64,000 nucleotides of DNA from Planococcus wigleyi (GCF_014836985.1 NZ_JACSPU010000001.1:837855-901854), one strand, 5' to 3'; shown: positions 35,212 to 44,813, counted from the stretch's first letter. The notes: generated by a model not told the origin, from the sequence alone. Program-made: numbers and translations.

Positions 35212-38200
35212 ATGAAGAAAAAATTTGGATTGAATTTCTTTAAACCAGTCGAAAGTTATTCGGGCAGTTGGTCCATCCTGGAGGAAAAAAGCCGGGATTG
35301 GGAAAATATGTACCGCCAAAGATGGTCGCACGATAAAGTAGTCCGCACCACACACGGAGTAAACTGTACAGGATCATGCAGTTGGAAAGTATTCGTGAAG
35401 AATGGAATCATCACGTGGGAAAATCAGCAGATCGATTATCCTTCCTGCGGACCTGATATGCCTGAATTTGAACCGCGCGGCTGTCCAAGGGGTGCTACAT
35501 TTTCCTGGTATGAATACAGTCCACTGCGAGTGAAATACCCTTATATGCGCGGTAAACTTTGGCGTCTTTGGAAAGCGGCGCGAGCCAGCCACCCGAACCC
35601 GGTGGATGCATGGGCAAGTATTGTAGAAGATCCTGAGAAAGCGATGTTCTATAAATCTGCCCGTGGAAAAGGCGGACACATCCGCGTCAATTGGGAAGAT
35701 GCTTTGGAATTGATCGCAGCACAATTGATCTACACCATACAGAAATACGGACCAGACCGCGTGGCTGGCTTTACGCCAATTCCAGCGATGTCGATGGTCA
35801 GCTACGCTTCAGGAGCAAGATTTATTTCACTTCTTGGTGGTGAAATGCTTAGTTTTTATGATTGGTATGCGGATCTCCCACCTGCATCTCCACAAATATG
35901 GGGAGAACAGACAGATGTACCGGAGTCATCGGATTGGTATAACGCCGGGTATTTGATGATGTGGGGATCGAATGTTCCAATGACCAGAACACCGGATGCG
36001 CATTTCATGACAGAAGTCCGCTATAAAGGAACAAAAGTGGTATCGGTAGCTCCTGATTATGCAGAGAATGTTAAATTCGCCGATAATTGGCTGGCTCCTC
36101 ACCCTGGAACGGATGCAGCACTAGCTCAAGCCATGACGCACGTTATTCTGGATGAATTCTATCAAAAGCGCCAAGAGCCGATGTTCATCAATTACGCGAA
36201 ACAATATACGGATATGCCATTTATGATTTTATTGGATCCGCATGAAGATACATTAAAAGGTGGACGATTCTTGCGCGCCAGCGATTTGGGAGATACATCA
36301 GAGCATGCAGAATGGAAACCGGTCATTTTCGACGAAGCTGCAGATAAATTGATGGTGCCGAATGGCACGATGGGGCAGCGATGGGAAGAAGAGAAAAAAT
36401 GGAACCTGATTCTCGAAAATGAAGATGGCTCCAAAGTGGACCCGGCGATGAGTGTTGTTGGCCACCAGGAAGAATGGAAGGAAATCGTCTTCCCGTATTT
36501 CGATAATCAGGGAAATGGCGTCTTCAAGCGGGTTATTCCTGCAAGAAAAGTAATATTGGCAGATGGTACAGAACGCTACGCGGCAACTGTTTATGATCTG
36601 ATGATGAGCCAATACGGAATTATCCGTACGGAAAGTGAATATAATGCAAAAGGCTACGACGATGAAACCTCATTTTATACTCCTGCATGGCAGGAAAAAG
36701 TGACATCCGTCAAAGCATCAATCGTTACGCAGATTGCACGTGAATTTGCACAAAACTCGATCGATACAGGCGGACGCTCGATGATCATCATGGGCGCTGG
36801 CATCAACCATTGGTTCAACAGCGACACGATTTACCGCGCAATTTTGAACCTGGTCATTCTGACAGCTTCCCAGGGCGTCAATGGTGGTGGATGGGCGCAT
36901 TATGTCGGACAGGAAAAATGCCGTCCGATTGAAGGATGGTCGACTGTGGCTTTCGCGAAAGATTGGCAAGGCCCTGCAAGACTGCAGAATGCAACTTCCT
37001 TCTTCTATTTTGCAACAGAACAATGGAGATATGAGGAAAGTGGCGTAGATGTGTTGACGTCACCTTTGGCAGAAGATGTCGCCTATCAGCACCCGGCTGA
37101 CTATAATGTGCTGGCAGCACGATTAGGATGGCTTCCTTCATATCCACAATTCAATAAAAATAGCTTGCTGTTTGCAGAAGAAGCTGCTGAAAAAGGTGCA
37201 AAGACCAATAAAGAGATTATCGATTACGCAGTGGAAGAAGTTATTTCCCGTAAAACGAAATTTGCGGTGGAAGATCCAGGTGCACCGGAGAACTTTCCGA
37301 GAACACTGTTCATCTGGCGTTCCAACTTAATTTCGAGTTCTGCTAAAGGCCAGGAATACTTTATGAAGCATCTGTTAGGTGCCAAAGATGGCTTGTTGGC
37401 TGAACCGAACGTCGATGAAAAACCAGAAGAAATCGTTTGGAGGGAAGATGTTGAAGGCAAACTGGATCTTATGGTTGCACTTGATTTCCGGATGACTTCG
37501 ACTCCTCTATACGCAGATATTGTCTTGCCTGCAGCGACTTGGTACGAAAAGACCGATCTGTCTTCAACTGATATGCATCCTTTTGTACATCCATTTAATC
37601 CGGCAGTCAACCCCCTGTGGGAATCCCGTTCTGATTGGGATATCTACGCTAAATTAGCTGAAAGATTCTCAGAGATGGCGAAAACACATTTGCCTGGCGT
37701 CTATAAAGATGTGGTCATCACCCCTCTTGCACATGATACAAAAAGTGAAATTTCACAGCCGATGGGTGTCGTTAAAGATTGGACTAAAGGGGAAATCGAA
37801 GCAATCCCTGGCAAAACAATGCCGAATTTCAGTATTGTAGAGCGGGATTACACCAAAATACATGACAAATACATTACCTTGGGACCTAATTTAGCTGTCG
37901 GCAAAACCGGTGCGCATGGTGTCAGCTTCTCTGTAGCGGATGAGTATGAGGAATTGAAGCACATCAACGGTACGTTCTTTGATGAAACCATCAAAAATGG
38001 TTTGCCAAAAATCCAAACGGCTCGACAAGTGGCGGATGCCATGCTGAACCTTTCATCGGCAACAAACGGACGTGTTTCACAAAAAGCATATATTGAAGCA
38101 GAAAAAGATACAGGCGTAGAGTTGAAGGATATTTCAGCAGACCGCGCAGCAGAAAAAATCACGTTCCAAAGTATCACTGTCCAACCGCGTGAAGTTATTC

Positions 38201-38886
38201 CGACGCCGGTGTTCAGTGGATCCAATAAAATGGGGCGACGGTATTCTCCATTCACAACAAATATTGAGCGTTTAGTGCCATTCCGGACATTGACAGGCCG
38301 ACAGCATTTCTATATCGACCATGAAATTTTCCAGCAGTTCGGCGAAGCTTTGCCAATCTATAAACCGACATTACCGCCGATGGTATTCGGCAAGAATGAT
38401 AAAAAGATAAGAGGCGGCGTTGATTCGCTGGTGCTGCGTTATTTGACGCCTCACGGCAAATGGAATATCCACTCCACCTATCAGGATAATCAGCATATGC
38501 TGACGCTATTCCGCGGCGGTCCGACTGTCTGGATCAACAACGAAGATGCAAAAGCACACGATATCGACGATAATGCATGGCTCGAAGTGTATAACCGAAA
38601 CGGCGTTGTCACAGCGCGCGCTGTCGTCAGCCACCGGATGCCGAGGGGTACGATGTTCATGTACCACGCTCAAGACAAACACATTCAAGTGCCTGGTTCT
38701 GAAATTACGGATACCCGTGGCGGCAGCCATAACGCGCCGACCCGCATTCACCTCAAACCGACTCAAATGGTCGGCGGATATGCTCAGCTCAGTTACGGCT
38801 TCAATTACTACGGCCCTATCGGTAATCAGCGCGATGAATACGTGGCAGTTCGGAAAATGAAGGAGGTTGACTGGCTTGAAGATTAA
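35212..38886 (+). CDS. narG: Respiratory nitrate reductase alpha subunit NarG
   Basis: 1224 residues. Molybdenum (bis-MGD) catalytic subunit reducing nitrate to nitrite at the inner face of the membrane. The N terminus has the FS0 cluster motif HGVNCTGSC ... PSC ... CPRG and the twin-Arg-like remnant is replaced by cytoplasmic-type sequence. Cofactor-binding segments YASGARF, WGSNVPMTRTPDAHF, VSVAPDYAENVKFAD, GAGINHWFNSD and the C-terminal PRGTMFMYHAQDKH are in place. Length matches Bacillus and Staphylococcus NarG. First gene of narGHJI, preceded by GAGAAGGAGTG and an NreC-like promoter. Confidence 0.98.
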   Translation: MKKKFGLNFFKPVESYSGSWSILEEKSRDWENMYRQRWSHDKVVRTTHGVNCTGSCSWKVFVKNGIITWENQQIDYPSCGPDMPEFEPRGCPRGATFSWYEYSPLRVKYPYMRGKLWRLWKAARASHPNPVDAWASIVEDPEKAMFYKSARGKGGHIRVNWEDALELIAAQLIYTIQKYGPDRVAGFTPIPAMSMVSYASGARFISLLGGEMLSFYDWYADLPPASPQIWGEQTDVPESSDWYNAGYLMMWGSNVPMTRTPDAHFMTEVRYKGTKVVSVAPDYAENVKFADNWLAPHPGTDAALAQAMTHVILDEFYQKRQEPMFINYAKQYTDMPFMILLDPHEDTLKGGRFLRASDLGDTSEHAEWKPVIFDEAADKLMVPNGTMGQRWEEEKKWNLILENEDGSKVDPAMSVVGHQEEWKEIVFPYFDNQGNGVFKRVIPARKVILADGTERYAATVYDLMMSQYGIIRTESEYNAKGYDDETSFYTPAWQEKVTSVKASIVTQIAREFAQNSIDTGGRSMIIMGAGINHWFNSDTIYRAILNLVILTASQGVNGGGWAHYVGQEKCRPIEGWSTVAFAKDWQGPARLQNATSFFYFATEQWRYEESGVDVLTSPLAEDVAYQHPADYNVLAARLGWLPSYPQFNKNSLLFAEEAAEKGAKTNKEIIDYAVEEVISRKTKFAVEDPGAPENFPRTLFIWRSNLISSSAKGQEYFMKHLLGAKDGLLAEPNVDEKPEEIVWREDVEGKLDLMVALDFRMTSTPLYADIVLPAATWYEKTDLSSTDMHPFVHPFNPAVNPLWESRSDWDIYAKLAERFSEMAKTHLPGVYKDVVITPLAHDTKSEISQPMGVVKDWTKGEIEAIPGKTMPNFSIVERDYTKIHDKYITLGPNLAVGKTGAHGVSFSVADEYEELKHINGTFFDETIKNGLPKIQTARQVADAMLNLSSATNGRVSQKAYIEAEKDTGVELKDISADRAAEKITFQSITVQPREVIPTPVFSGSNKMGRRYSPFTTNIERLVPFRTLTGRQHFYIDHEIFQQFGEALPIYKPTLPPMVFGKNDKKIRGGVDSLVLRYLTPHGKWNIHSTYQDNQHMLTLFRGGPTVWINNEDAKAHDIDDNAWLEVYNRNGVVTARAVVSHRMPRGTMFMYHAQDKHIQVPGSEITDTRGGSHNAPTRIHLKPTQMVGGYAQLSYGFNYYGPIGNQRDEYVAVRKMKEVDWLED

Positions 38887-40462
38887 AGCGCAAGTAGCGA
38901 TGGTGATGAATTTGGATAAATGTATCGGTTGCCATACCTGCAGTGTCACGTGTAAGACCACGTGGACCAACCGTAAAGGTGCAGAGTATATGTGGTTCAA
39001 CAACGTGGAAACAAAACCTGGCATCGGGTATCCGAAGCGCTGGGAAGATCAGGAACTTTATAAAGGCGGCTGGCAGCTCCGCAAAGGGAAACTGGAATTG
39101 AAGTCAGGGAATAAATTATCAAAAGTCGCGTTGGGGAAAATCTTTTACAACCCGGATATGCCGGAAATGAAGGATTATTATGAGCCTTGGACATATAATT
39201 ATGAGCATTTGACCAACGCTGGAGAATTGGAACACTCACCGGTTGCACGTGCACATTCAGCCATCACTGGGAAGAAGATGGACCTTGAATGGGGTCCGAA
39301 CTGGGAAGATGATCTGGCAGGAGCGCATATTACGGGACCGTTGGATCCGAATATCCAAAAAATCGAAGAAGAAATCAAATTCAATTTCGATAAAGCGTTT
39401 ATGGTGTATTTACCGAGACTTTGTGAACACTGCCTGAATCCGAGCTGTGTAGCATCATGTCCCTCTGGCGCGATTTACAAACGCGAAGAAGATGGTATCG
39501 TCCTGGTCGACCAGGAAGCTTGCCGAGGCTGGCGCTATTGTATGACAGGCTGCCCTTACAAAAAAGTTTACTTTAACTGGCAAACCAATAAAGCCGAGAA
39601 ATGCACATTCTGCTTTCCGCGGATCGAAGCGGGGCTGCCAACCGTTTGCTCAGAAACCTGTACGGGCCGCATCCGTTATTTAGGGGTGCTTTTGTATGAT
39701 GCAGATCGCGTGCTGGAAGTGGCTTCCACACCAGACGAAAAAGATTTATACAAAGCGCAATGTGACCTATTTATTGACCCGTTTGATCCTGAAATGATTG
39801 CGATGGCCAGAAAAGATGGCATATCAGAAGACTGGATAGAAGCAGCGCAGAACTCGCCGGTTTACAAACTGGCGATTGAACATCAACTCGCTTTCCCGTT
39901 ACATCCGGAGTACCGGACTTTGCCGATGGTTTGGTATGTGCCGCCGCTTAGTCCAATCATGAACTATTTTGAAGGCAAAGATTCTATTAAAAATCCGGAT
40001 ATGATTTTCCCGGCAATCGAAGAAATGCGGACCCCGATTCAGTATTTGGCGAATATGCTGACGGCCGGCGATACGGAAACAGTTAAGAAATCGCTGCAGC
40101 GCATGGCAATGATGCGCTCGTATATGCGTGCCAAGACAACTGGCAAGGAATTCGATGAAAGCCGCCTGGAACGGATCGGCATGACAGCCCATCAGACTGA
40201 GAAAATGTACCGCCTTCTGGCAATCGCCAAATATGAGGATCGTTTCGTCATTCCAAGTACGCATAGAGAAGGACGTGTCAATCCGTACCGTGCGCAGGGG
40301 ATGGAAGGGTTTGATACAGAAGGCATGGGAGGGTGGGGAACTGACTCCGGTGGATCCTGTGACAGCTGTGGCCCGGCAACGCCAAGCCCAACTGGAACAG
40401 CTACGAAAACCGGTAAAGAAATTTATGAAGAAAACTTCTACGGAGGTATATGGCGTGATTAA
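38876..40462 (+). CDS. narH: Respiratory nitrate reductase beta subunit NarH
   Basis: 528 residues. Four cysteine groups bind the iron-sulfur relay: CIGCHTCSVTC, CEHCLNPSCVASCP, CRGWRYCMTGCP (Trp in place of one Cys, giving the 3Fe-4S cluster typical of NarH) and CTFCFPR ... CSETC. I start at TTG 38876, 9 nt after AGGAGG, because it gives the conserved M-K-I-K-A-Q-V-A-M-V-M-N-L-D-K start; it overlaps the narG stop by 11 bases. Confidence 0.97.
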   Translation: MKIKAQVAMVMNLDKCIGCHTCSVTCKTTWTNRKGAEYMWFNNVETKPGIGYPKRWEDQELYKGGWQLRKGKLELKSGNKLSKVALGKIFYNPDMPEMKDYYEPWTYNYEHLTNAGELEHSPVARAHSAITGKKMDLEWGPNWEDDLAGAHITGPLDPNIQKIEEEIKFNFDKAFMVYLPRLCEHCLNPSCVASCPSGAIYKREEDGIVLVDQEACRGWRYCMTGCPYKKVYFNWQTNKAEKCTFCFPRIEAGLPTVCSETCTGRIRYLGVLLYDADRVLEVASTPDEKDLYKAQCDLFIDPFDPEMIAMARKDGISEDWIEAAQNSPVYKLAIEHQLAFPLHPEYRTLPMVWYVPPLSPIMNYFEGKDSIKNPDMIFPAIEEMRTPIQYLANMLTAGDTETVKKSLQRMAMMRSYMRAKTTGKEFDESRLERIGMTAHQTEKMYRLLAIAKYEDRFVIPSTHREGRVNPYRAQGMEGFDTEGMGGWGTDSGGSCDSCGPATPSPTGTATKTGKEIYEENFYGGIWRD

Positions 40463-41030
40463 TTTAGAGAAACTATATCGTTATAAATTGTCATTCGGTT
40501 TTTTTGCCCATCACTTGACCTATCCGCAGAAGCTTGATTTTCATCCATCGTTGATTGAGGAATCATTCGATGCGGATCATCCGGCGTATAATTATGTTCA
40601 GCAATATTGGGAACTGATGCATGAATTGAGCTTGGATGAAATCCAGGAAATGTATACCGATATTTTTGATTTTGACAAAGACAGCACGCTGTTCATGACC
40701 TATTTCAAGTTTGAAGATGCCAAAGAACGGGGCCAGATGCTTGCTAAACTGAAAGTCTCGTATGAAATGTTCGGTCTTGAAATGCCGGATTCGGAATTAT
40801 CCGATTTCCTGCCACTCATTTGCGAATTTCTTTATGCAGCTGAGTGGCTGGGGGATCCACGGGCGCCTCAGAGTTTCCAGATGCTGATTGCCGTTCTGGA
40901 GGATGGAACCTATCATCTGTTGAAATCACTTGAGAAAAAAGACAGCCCCTATTTCCATCTTGTTAAAGGATTGCGTGAAACGTTTAAAGTCTGTATCGAG
41001 CAGGAGGTGCCTGTCGATGGAAACGCTTGA
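40455..41030 (+). CDS. narJ: Nitrate reductase assembly chaperone NarJ
   Basis: 191 residues, all-helical TorD/NarJ family. It holds NarG while the molybdenum cofactor is inserted. Conserved segments: SFGFFAHHLTYP near the N terminus, FDFDKDSTLFMTYFKFEDAKERG, and FLPLICEFLYAAEW. GTG 40455 follows GGAGG at 8 nt and overlaps the narH end by 8 bases; the frame continues upstream in narH without meaning. Confidence 0.95.
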   Translation: MINLEKLYRYKLSFGFFAHHLTYPQKLDFHPSLIEESFDADHPAYNYVQQYWELMHELSLDEIQEMYTDIFDFDKDSTLFMTYFKFEDAKERGQMLAKLKVSYEMFGLEMPDSELSDFLPLICEFLYAAEWLGDPRAPQSFQMLIAVLEDGTYHLLKSLEKKDSPYFHLVKGLRETFKVCIEQEVPVDGNA

Positions 41031-41706
41031 TAGATTAATTTGGGTGGTCTTTCCTTACCTCTGCATGGCCATCTTCGTTTTTGGGCACATCTATCGCTAC
41101 CGAGTTGATAAATTTCATTGGACAGCCAAATCCAGTGAATTTATTGAAAAAAAACAATTAATGATTGGCAGCTTGATGTTTCACCTTGGCATTATTCCTG
41201 TCATTTTTGGCCATATCGGAGGGTTGGCAATTCCGATTGCCTGGATGAATGCTATTGGCGTCAATGATCATTTGTATCATATCGGTGCTATCTATATCGG
41301 TGGGATTTTTGGTTTCATGACGTTGATCGGCATGATTATTCTCACTTTTCGACGCTTTTCGCTGTCCAGTGTCCGCAAATTAAGTTCTTTTTCTGATCTT
41401 GCAGTAAACTCACTGCTTTTGTTCATTGTGTTCGTCGGAATGTATGCCACGTTGGTCACGAATGTAGTGCAGCCCGACTTCGATTATCGCATGACGATTT
41501 CAGTCTGGTTCAGGGATTTGTTCTTGTTTAGAGCAAATCCGGCTATCATGGCAGACGTGCCTTGGTCGTTTAAAATTCATGTTTTAACAGGCTTTGCCAT
41601 ATTTGCTTTTTGGCCGTTTACCCGTCTTGTGCATGTTTGGAGTGTACCGTTGAATTATGTAGGCAGAAGTTATATCCTGTACAGGAGACATAAACCAACA
41701 AATTAA
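41017..41706 (+). CDS. narI: Respiratory nitrate reductase gamma subunit NarI
   Basis: 229 residues, five membrane helices with two b hemes that pass electrons from menaquinol to NarH. Histidines expected as ligands appear in FGHIYRYR, FHLGIIPVIFGHIGG and the late FKIHVLTGF / TRLVHVWS. ATG 41017 follows AGGAGG and overlaps narJ by 14 bases. End of the structural genes; the sensor genes follow after 38 nt. Confidence 0.96.
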   Translation: METLDRLIWVVFPYLCMAIFVFGHIYRYRVDKFHWTAKSSEFIEKKQLMIGSLMFHLGIIPVIFGHIGGLAIPIAWMNAIGVNDHLYHIGAIYIGGIFGFMTLIGMIILTFRRFSLSSVRKLSSFSDLAVNSLLLFIVFVGMYATLVTNVVQPDFDYRMTISVWFRDLFLFRANPAIMADVPWSFKIHVLTGFAIFAFWPFTRLVHVWSVPLNYVGRSYILYRRHKPTN

Positions 41707-41744
41707 AGAGATGTTCTCTTTTTAGTTTAATAGGAGACAAAAGC

Positions 41745-42203
41745 ATGGATTATACAGAAGAATATCAATTGCAAATTGAAAAAATCCGGGAAGCTCTTGG
41801 TTGTGATATTATTGCGCTTGCTTTAGTCGAACCGGCGGAAAACTTGCATGTATTAAAATGGCAATACATTTCAGGCAACATAAGTGAACGCATAAAAAAA
41901 GTAGTGCTGCAATCAGGCAAAGGAATAGCGGGAGGCGTTTTTAAGAATGGCAAACCTATTCTGGTGGCTGATGTGGAAAAATTTGCAGCAAAGGAAGATT
42001 TATTCAACTATCCTATTTTAAAACTTGAAAACCTAAAGAGTATTGGCGCTGCTCCGTTATGGCATAGCGGAAGAGTGGTAGGGGTGCTGTTGGGCGGCTT
42101 TAGAGAACCCCATTTGATGACACCGGAAAGATTGCAGATGCTGATCAGCATGTCTAAATCCGACATAGGAACGCTGGACGGGAAGGAATTGATGTGGAAT
42201 TGA
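41745..42203 (+). CDS. nreA: Nitrate receptor NreA (GAF domain protein)
   Basis: 152 residues, a single GAF domain (ALGCDIIALALVEPAENL, GKGIAGGVFKNGKPILVADVE, LKSIGAAPLW, VVGVLLGG). In Staphylococcus carnosus NreA binds nitrate and, without it, inhibits the kinase NreB. Placement directly before nreB and after narI supports this function. GGAGA site before the ATG; nreB begins inside its last codons. Confidence 0.9.
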   Translation: MDYTEEYQLQIEKIREALGCDIIALALVEPAENLHVLKWQYISGNISERIKKVVLQSGKGIAGGVFKNGKPILVADVEKFAAKEDLFNYPILKLENLKSIGAAPLWHSGRVVGVLLGGFREPHLMTPERLQMLISMSKSDIGTLDGKELMWN

Positions 42204-43270
42204 TTTCGGGGAAAAAAGATCAATTGATTGATCTCATGCTGAAGATGTACGAAAACAGCACAGAAGCAATTTTCTTTTTTACGAGCGAAGGCAGTACCAT
42301 TTCAATGAACCCGGCAGCAGAAAATATAATGGATGACCATGTGCTGGAACAGCTGAAAAAAGGAGCCGAAAACGCCTTATGCAATGTCTGCAGAGGGTAT
42401 ACCAGCGAAAGCGATCTGACAACCTGCAAAGACTGTTATTTCACAAGTTCCAATCATGAGGACTTCACCTCTTTTCAGGTTTTTTTGGAAACAGTCGGAA
42501 AAGGCATTGTTCCGTACGCAGCAACCTTCCATGTTATCGATGCGGAAAAAGGCACGAGGGTCTTCATCTTAAGGGATTTGTCGATGCAATTTGAAACGCA
42601 AAACAAACTGCAGCAAAACAAAATGATGAAAAATGTCATTAAAGCCCAGGAAAATGAACGCAAGCGGATTTCAAGAGAGCTGCATGACAGCGTTGCGCAA
42701 GAACTTTTAAGTGCGGTCGTGGATTTGCGTGCACTTAAATACATGACAGATGACACAGAAGTCTTGAAGAAAACCAATGAAAGTACGTCAACATTAATCC
42801 GGTTGATGGACGATATCCGTAATCTGTCTGTAGAACTGCGTCCCTCAGCGCTTGATGACTTTGGGCTGGAGGCGGCTTTCCGTTCCCACTTTAAACGGGT
42901 GGAGGAAAGTTTCGGTTTAACCATTGATTTTAAGTCGACAGTCAAAAAGACCCGTTATGAAAATGAAGTCGAAACCGTATTGTATCGGATCTGCCAGGAA
43001 GCTGTTTTGAATGCGATAAAATATGCGCAAGTGGAGACTATCCAAGTTCATTTATTCGAAGAAGGGGATAGCTTGCAGTTGAGCGTAAAAGACAAAGGTG
43101 CAGGTTTTATCGTTGGAGACCATCCGATGGGCACAGGGCTTGGCCTTTATGGCATGAACGAACGAGCTGAATTGGTATCGGGAAATGTAACCATCGATTC
43201 TGAAGTCGGTAAAGGAACGACCGTGCATTTGCGTGTGCCTTTAGACGAAAAGCGGGAGGTGGCGAAATGA
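42194..43270 (+). CDS. nreB: Oxygen-sensing histidine kinase NreB
   Basis: 358 residues from GTG 42194. The PAS-like N terminus has Cys63, Cys66, Cys78 and Cys81 in the exact C-X2-C-X11-C-X2-C spacing of the oxygen-labile [4Fe-4S] cluster of S. carnosus NreB. Then comes a HisKA_3 dimerisation domain with phospho-acceptor His164 ([16 protein letters not shown]) and a HATPase domain ([34 protein letters not shown]). No membrane helix: cytoplasmic. It should phosphorylate NreC when oxygen is absent. Overlaps nreA and nreC. Confidence 0.95.
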   Translation: MELISGKKDQLIDLMLKMYENSTEAIFFFTSEGSTISMNPAAENIMDDHVLEQLKKGAENALCNVCRGYTSESDLTTCKDCYFTSSNHEDFTSFQVFLETVGKGIVPYAATFHVIDAEKGTRVFILRDLSMQFETQNKLQQNKMMKNVIKAQENERKRISRELHDSVAQELLSAVVDLRALKYMTDDTEVLKKTNESTSTLIRLMDDIRNLSVELRPSALDDFGLEAAFRSHFKRVEESFGLTIDFKSTVKKTRYENEVETVLYRICQEAVLNAIKYAQVETIQVHLFEEGDSLQLSVKDKGAGFIVGDHPMGTGLGLYGMNERAELVSGNVTIDSEVGKGTTVHLRVPLDEKREVAK

Positions 43271-43914
43271 AGATAGTCATAGCGGATGACCACGCGATTG
43301 TGCGCAGTGGGTTTTCAATGATCCTCAATTTCCAAGAGGATATGGAAGTGATCGCCATGGCAGCTGATGGAATTGAAGCTTACCAGATGGTAGCCAAGCA
43401 TCAGCCGGATGTGCTGCTGCTGGATTTGAGCATGCCGCCTGGCGAGAGCGGATTAGTGGCGACAGGGAAGATCAAGGAAGATTTTCCTGAAACCAAGATT
43501 CTTGTGCTGACGATGCATGATGATGAAGAGTATTTGTTTCATGTATTAAAAAATGGCGCTTCGGGTTATATGTTGAAAAGTGCGCCGGATGAAGAATTGC
43601 TTCAGGCCATTCGCGTCATCTACAATGGTGGAACCTACATCCATCCCAAAATGGCTACTTCATTGGTACGCGAATTAGTCAATAAAGACCACAAAGTAAA
43701 AGAATCGGATCCTTTTGAATTATTGTCCAAAAGGGAGATCGAAGTTCTGCCATTGGTTGCGAAGGGTTATGGCAATAAGGAAATTGCCCAAAAGCTCTTC
43801 ATTTCTGTAAAAACGGTCGAAGCCCATAAAGCAAAAATTATGGAAAAGCTCCAGTTGAAGAGCAGGCCTGAATTAGTGGAATACGTATTAAAGAAAAAAC
43901 TATTGAATTTTTGA
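43267..43914 (+). CDS. nreC: Nitrate respiration response regulator NreC (NarL/LuxR type)
   Basis: 215 residues. Receiver domain with acidic pocket Asp7-Asp8, phospho-acceptor Asp53 (VLLLDLSMP) and the T/K switch residues in VLTMHDD and YMLKSAP. C-terminal LuxR-type HTH ([38 protein letters not shown]). It should bind the palindromes upstream of narG and narK in this window. ATGA overlap with nreB. Confidence 0.96.
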   Translation: MKIVIADDHAIVRSGFSMILNFQEDMEVIAMAADGIEAYQMVAKHQPDVLLLDLSMPPGESGLVATGKIKEDFPETKILVLTMHDDEEYLFHVLKNGASGYMLKSAPDEELLQAIRVIYNGGTYIHPKMATSLVRELVNKDHKVKESDPFELLSKREIEVLPLVAKGYGNKEIAQKLFISVKTVEAHKAKIMEKLQLKSRPELVEYVLKKKLLNF

Positions 43915-43939
43915 CGAAAAGCTGGGAGTTGGTCTTTTG

Positions 43940-44467
43940 ATGACAGAAAAATCAGAGCTTCGTTTTAAGGAACCTGGTATGAGGCTATTGGAAAATGAAC
44001 ATGCTTATTTAACGTTCTTAATGAATGAATGGCATGCGCTGGTCCTGTCTTTTGAAGATGAAGGGCTTAGCCTGGAAGCTGGCCGTGAAAACATGAAGAT
44101 TTTACGCCAAAAACTTTTTGAGTTTATTGAGCCTTTTAAAAATCATACGGACAAAGAAGAAGAATTCTTTTTTCCCGCATTAGGAAATTATATCGGATTC
44201 GAGCAGGGCCCGCTCGTCGGTATTCAAGACGAGCATCAGGAGATCGATGCGTATATCGGTCATTTCTTTCACCATACCCGTGACAATATCGACTTATTGA
44301 CATTGGAACAGATGAAGACAGTCGCTCAGGATGCGGCAGAGGCATTTGAAGTCTTGACGGTCCATTTCATGAAAGAGGAAACCGTGCTGTTTCCGATGGC
44401 TGAAAAAGCCATGAAAGCAGCCGATCAGGATGAATTATACAAAAAACTGAATACCCTTATCACCTGA
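43940..44467 (+). CDS. Hemerythrin domain protein
   Basis: 175 residues, four-helix HHE domain. Candidate iron ligands: ENEHAYLTFLMNEW, KNHTDKEEEFFFPAL, GIQDEHQEIDAY and LTVHFMKEETVLFP. The H-x3-E and H-x4-D spacing fits a di-iron site that binds oxygen or nitric oxide or relates to Ric/YtfE iron-centre repair. It is the last gene of the nar-nre transcript, 25 nt after nreC, and is followed by a strong terminator. Differs clearly from the hemerythrin at 34325. Confidence 0.88.
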   Translation: MTEKSELRFKEPGMRLLENEHAYLTFLMNEWHALVLSFEDEGLSLEAGRENMKILRQKLFEFIEPFKNHTDKEEEFFFPALGNYIGFEQGPLVGIQDEHQEIDAYIGHFFHHTRDNIDLLTLEQMKTVAQDAAEAFEVLTVHFMKEETVLFPMAEKAMKAADQDELYKKLNTLIT

Positions 44468-44478
44468 AAAGCTTGAGG

Positions 44479-44524
44479 GGCTGTCCCAAAATCATAAAAA
44501 ATGATTTTGGGACAGCCTTTTTTT
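44479..44524 (+). terminator. Terminator of narGHJI-nreABC-hemerythrin
   Basis: A perfect 17-bp stem: left arm GGCTGTCCCAAAATCAT (44479-44495), loop AAAAA, right arm ATGATTTTGGGACAGCC (44501-44517), then a T run. Same type as the tkt terminator at 22383. Confidence 0.96.
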
Positions 44525-44540
44525 ATTGGTCAAGAGATTA

Positions 44541-44685
44541 GGCGCTTGCGCTTTTCTTATTTTTTCAGACTCCAGCGCCCAGTCCCTCGAGTCGCTTCGG
44601 CAATACCGACAATGGCAAGAAACGCCATTACCGGCATTTCCTCCAGCGCTGGTCGGGACTAAACGGGCGCTTGCGCTTTTCTTAA
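44541..44685. repeat. Intergenic repeat, variant with GCGCTTGCGCTTTTCTT ends
   Basis: The motif GGCGCTTGCGCTTTTCTT occurs at both ends (about 44541 and 44667), in the orientation of copy A's GCTTGCGCTTTTCTT. Inside are ACTCCAGCGCC ... CCAGCGCTGG and a small AATGGC...GCCATT palindrome. It belongs to the same family as 1-108 but lacks the GGCATAAG and CTTATGACC blocks. Confidence 0.65.
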
Positions 44686-44709
44686 TTTAAGGGTTTCCCC
44701 TCCCAGTAG

Positions 44710-44753
44710 AAGGGCTCTCCCTTATTAAAATGCAGGTACTCTCGGGATACAAT
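44710..44753 (+). promoter_or_regulatory. narK promoter with NreC-like box
   Basis: AAGGG-CTCT-CCCTT (44710-44723) is a perfect 5+5 palindrome fitting the NreC consensus TAGGG-N4-CCCTA except at the outer bases. TACAAT at 44748-44753 is the -10. The -35 position (TTAAAA) is poor. Box centre to -10 is 31.5 bp, the same as at narG. Confidence 0.7.
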
Positions 44754-44813
44754 GAAGGCAGGGAATCAATATGAAAAAATCGTACAGAAAATTCAGTGGA
44801 AAAGGTGATTTTG

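Noticed and set aside
36192-38255. Several minus-strand frames of 80-135 codons inside narG
   Set aside because: Shadows of the narG codon pattern without start signals.
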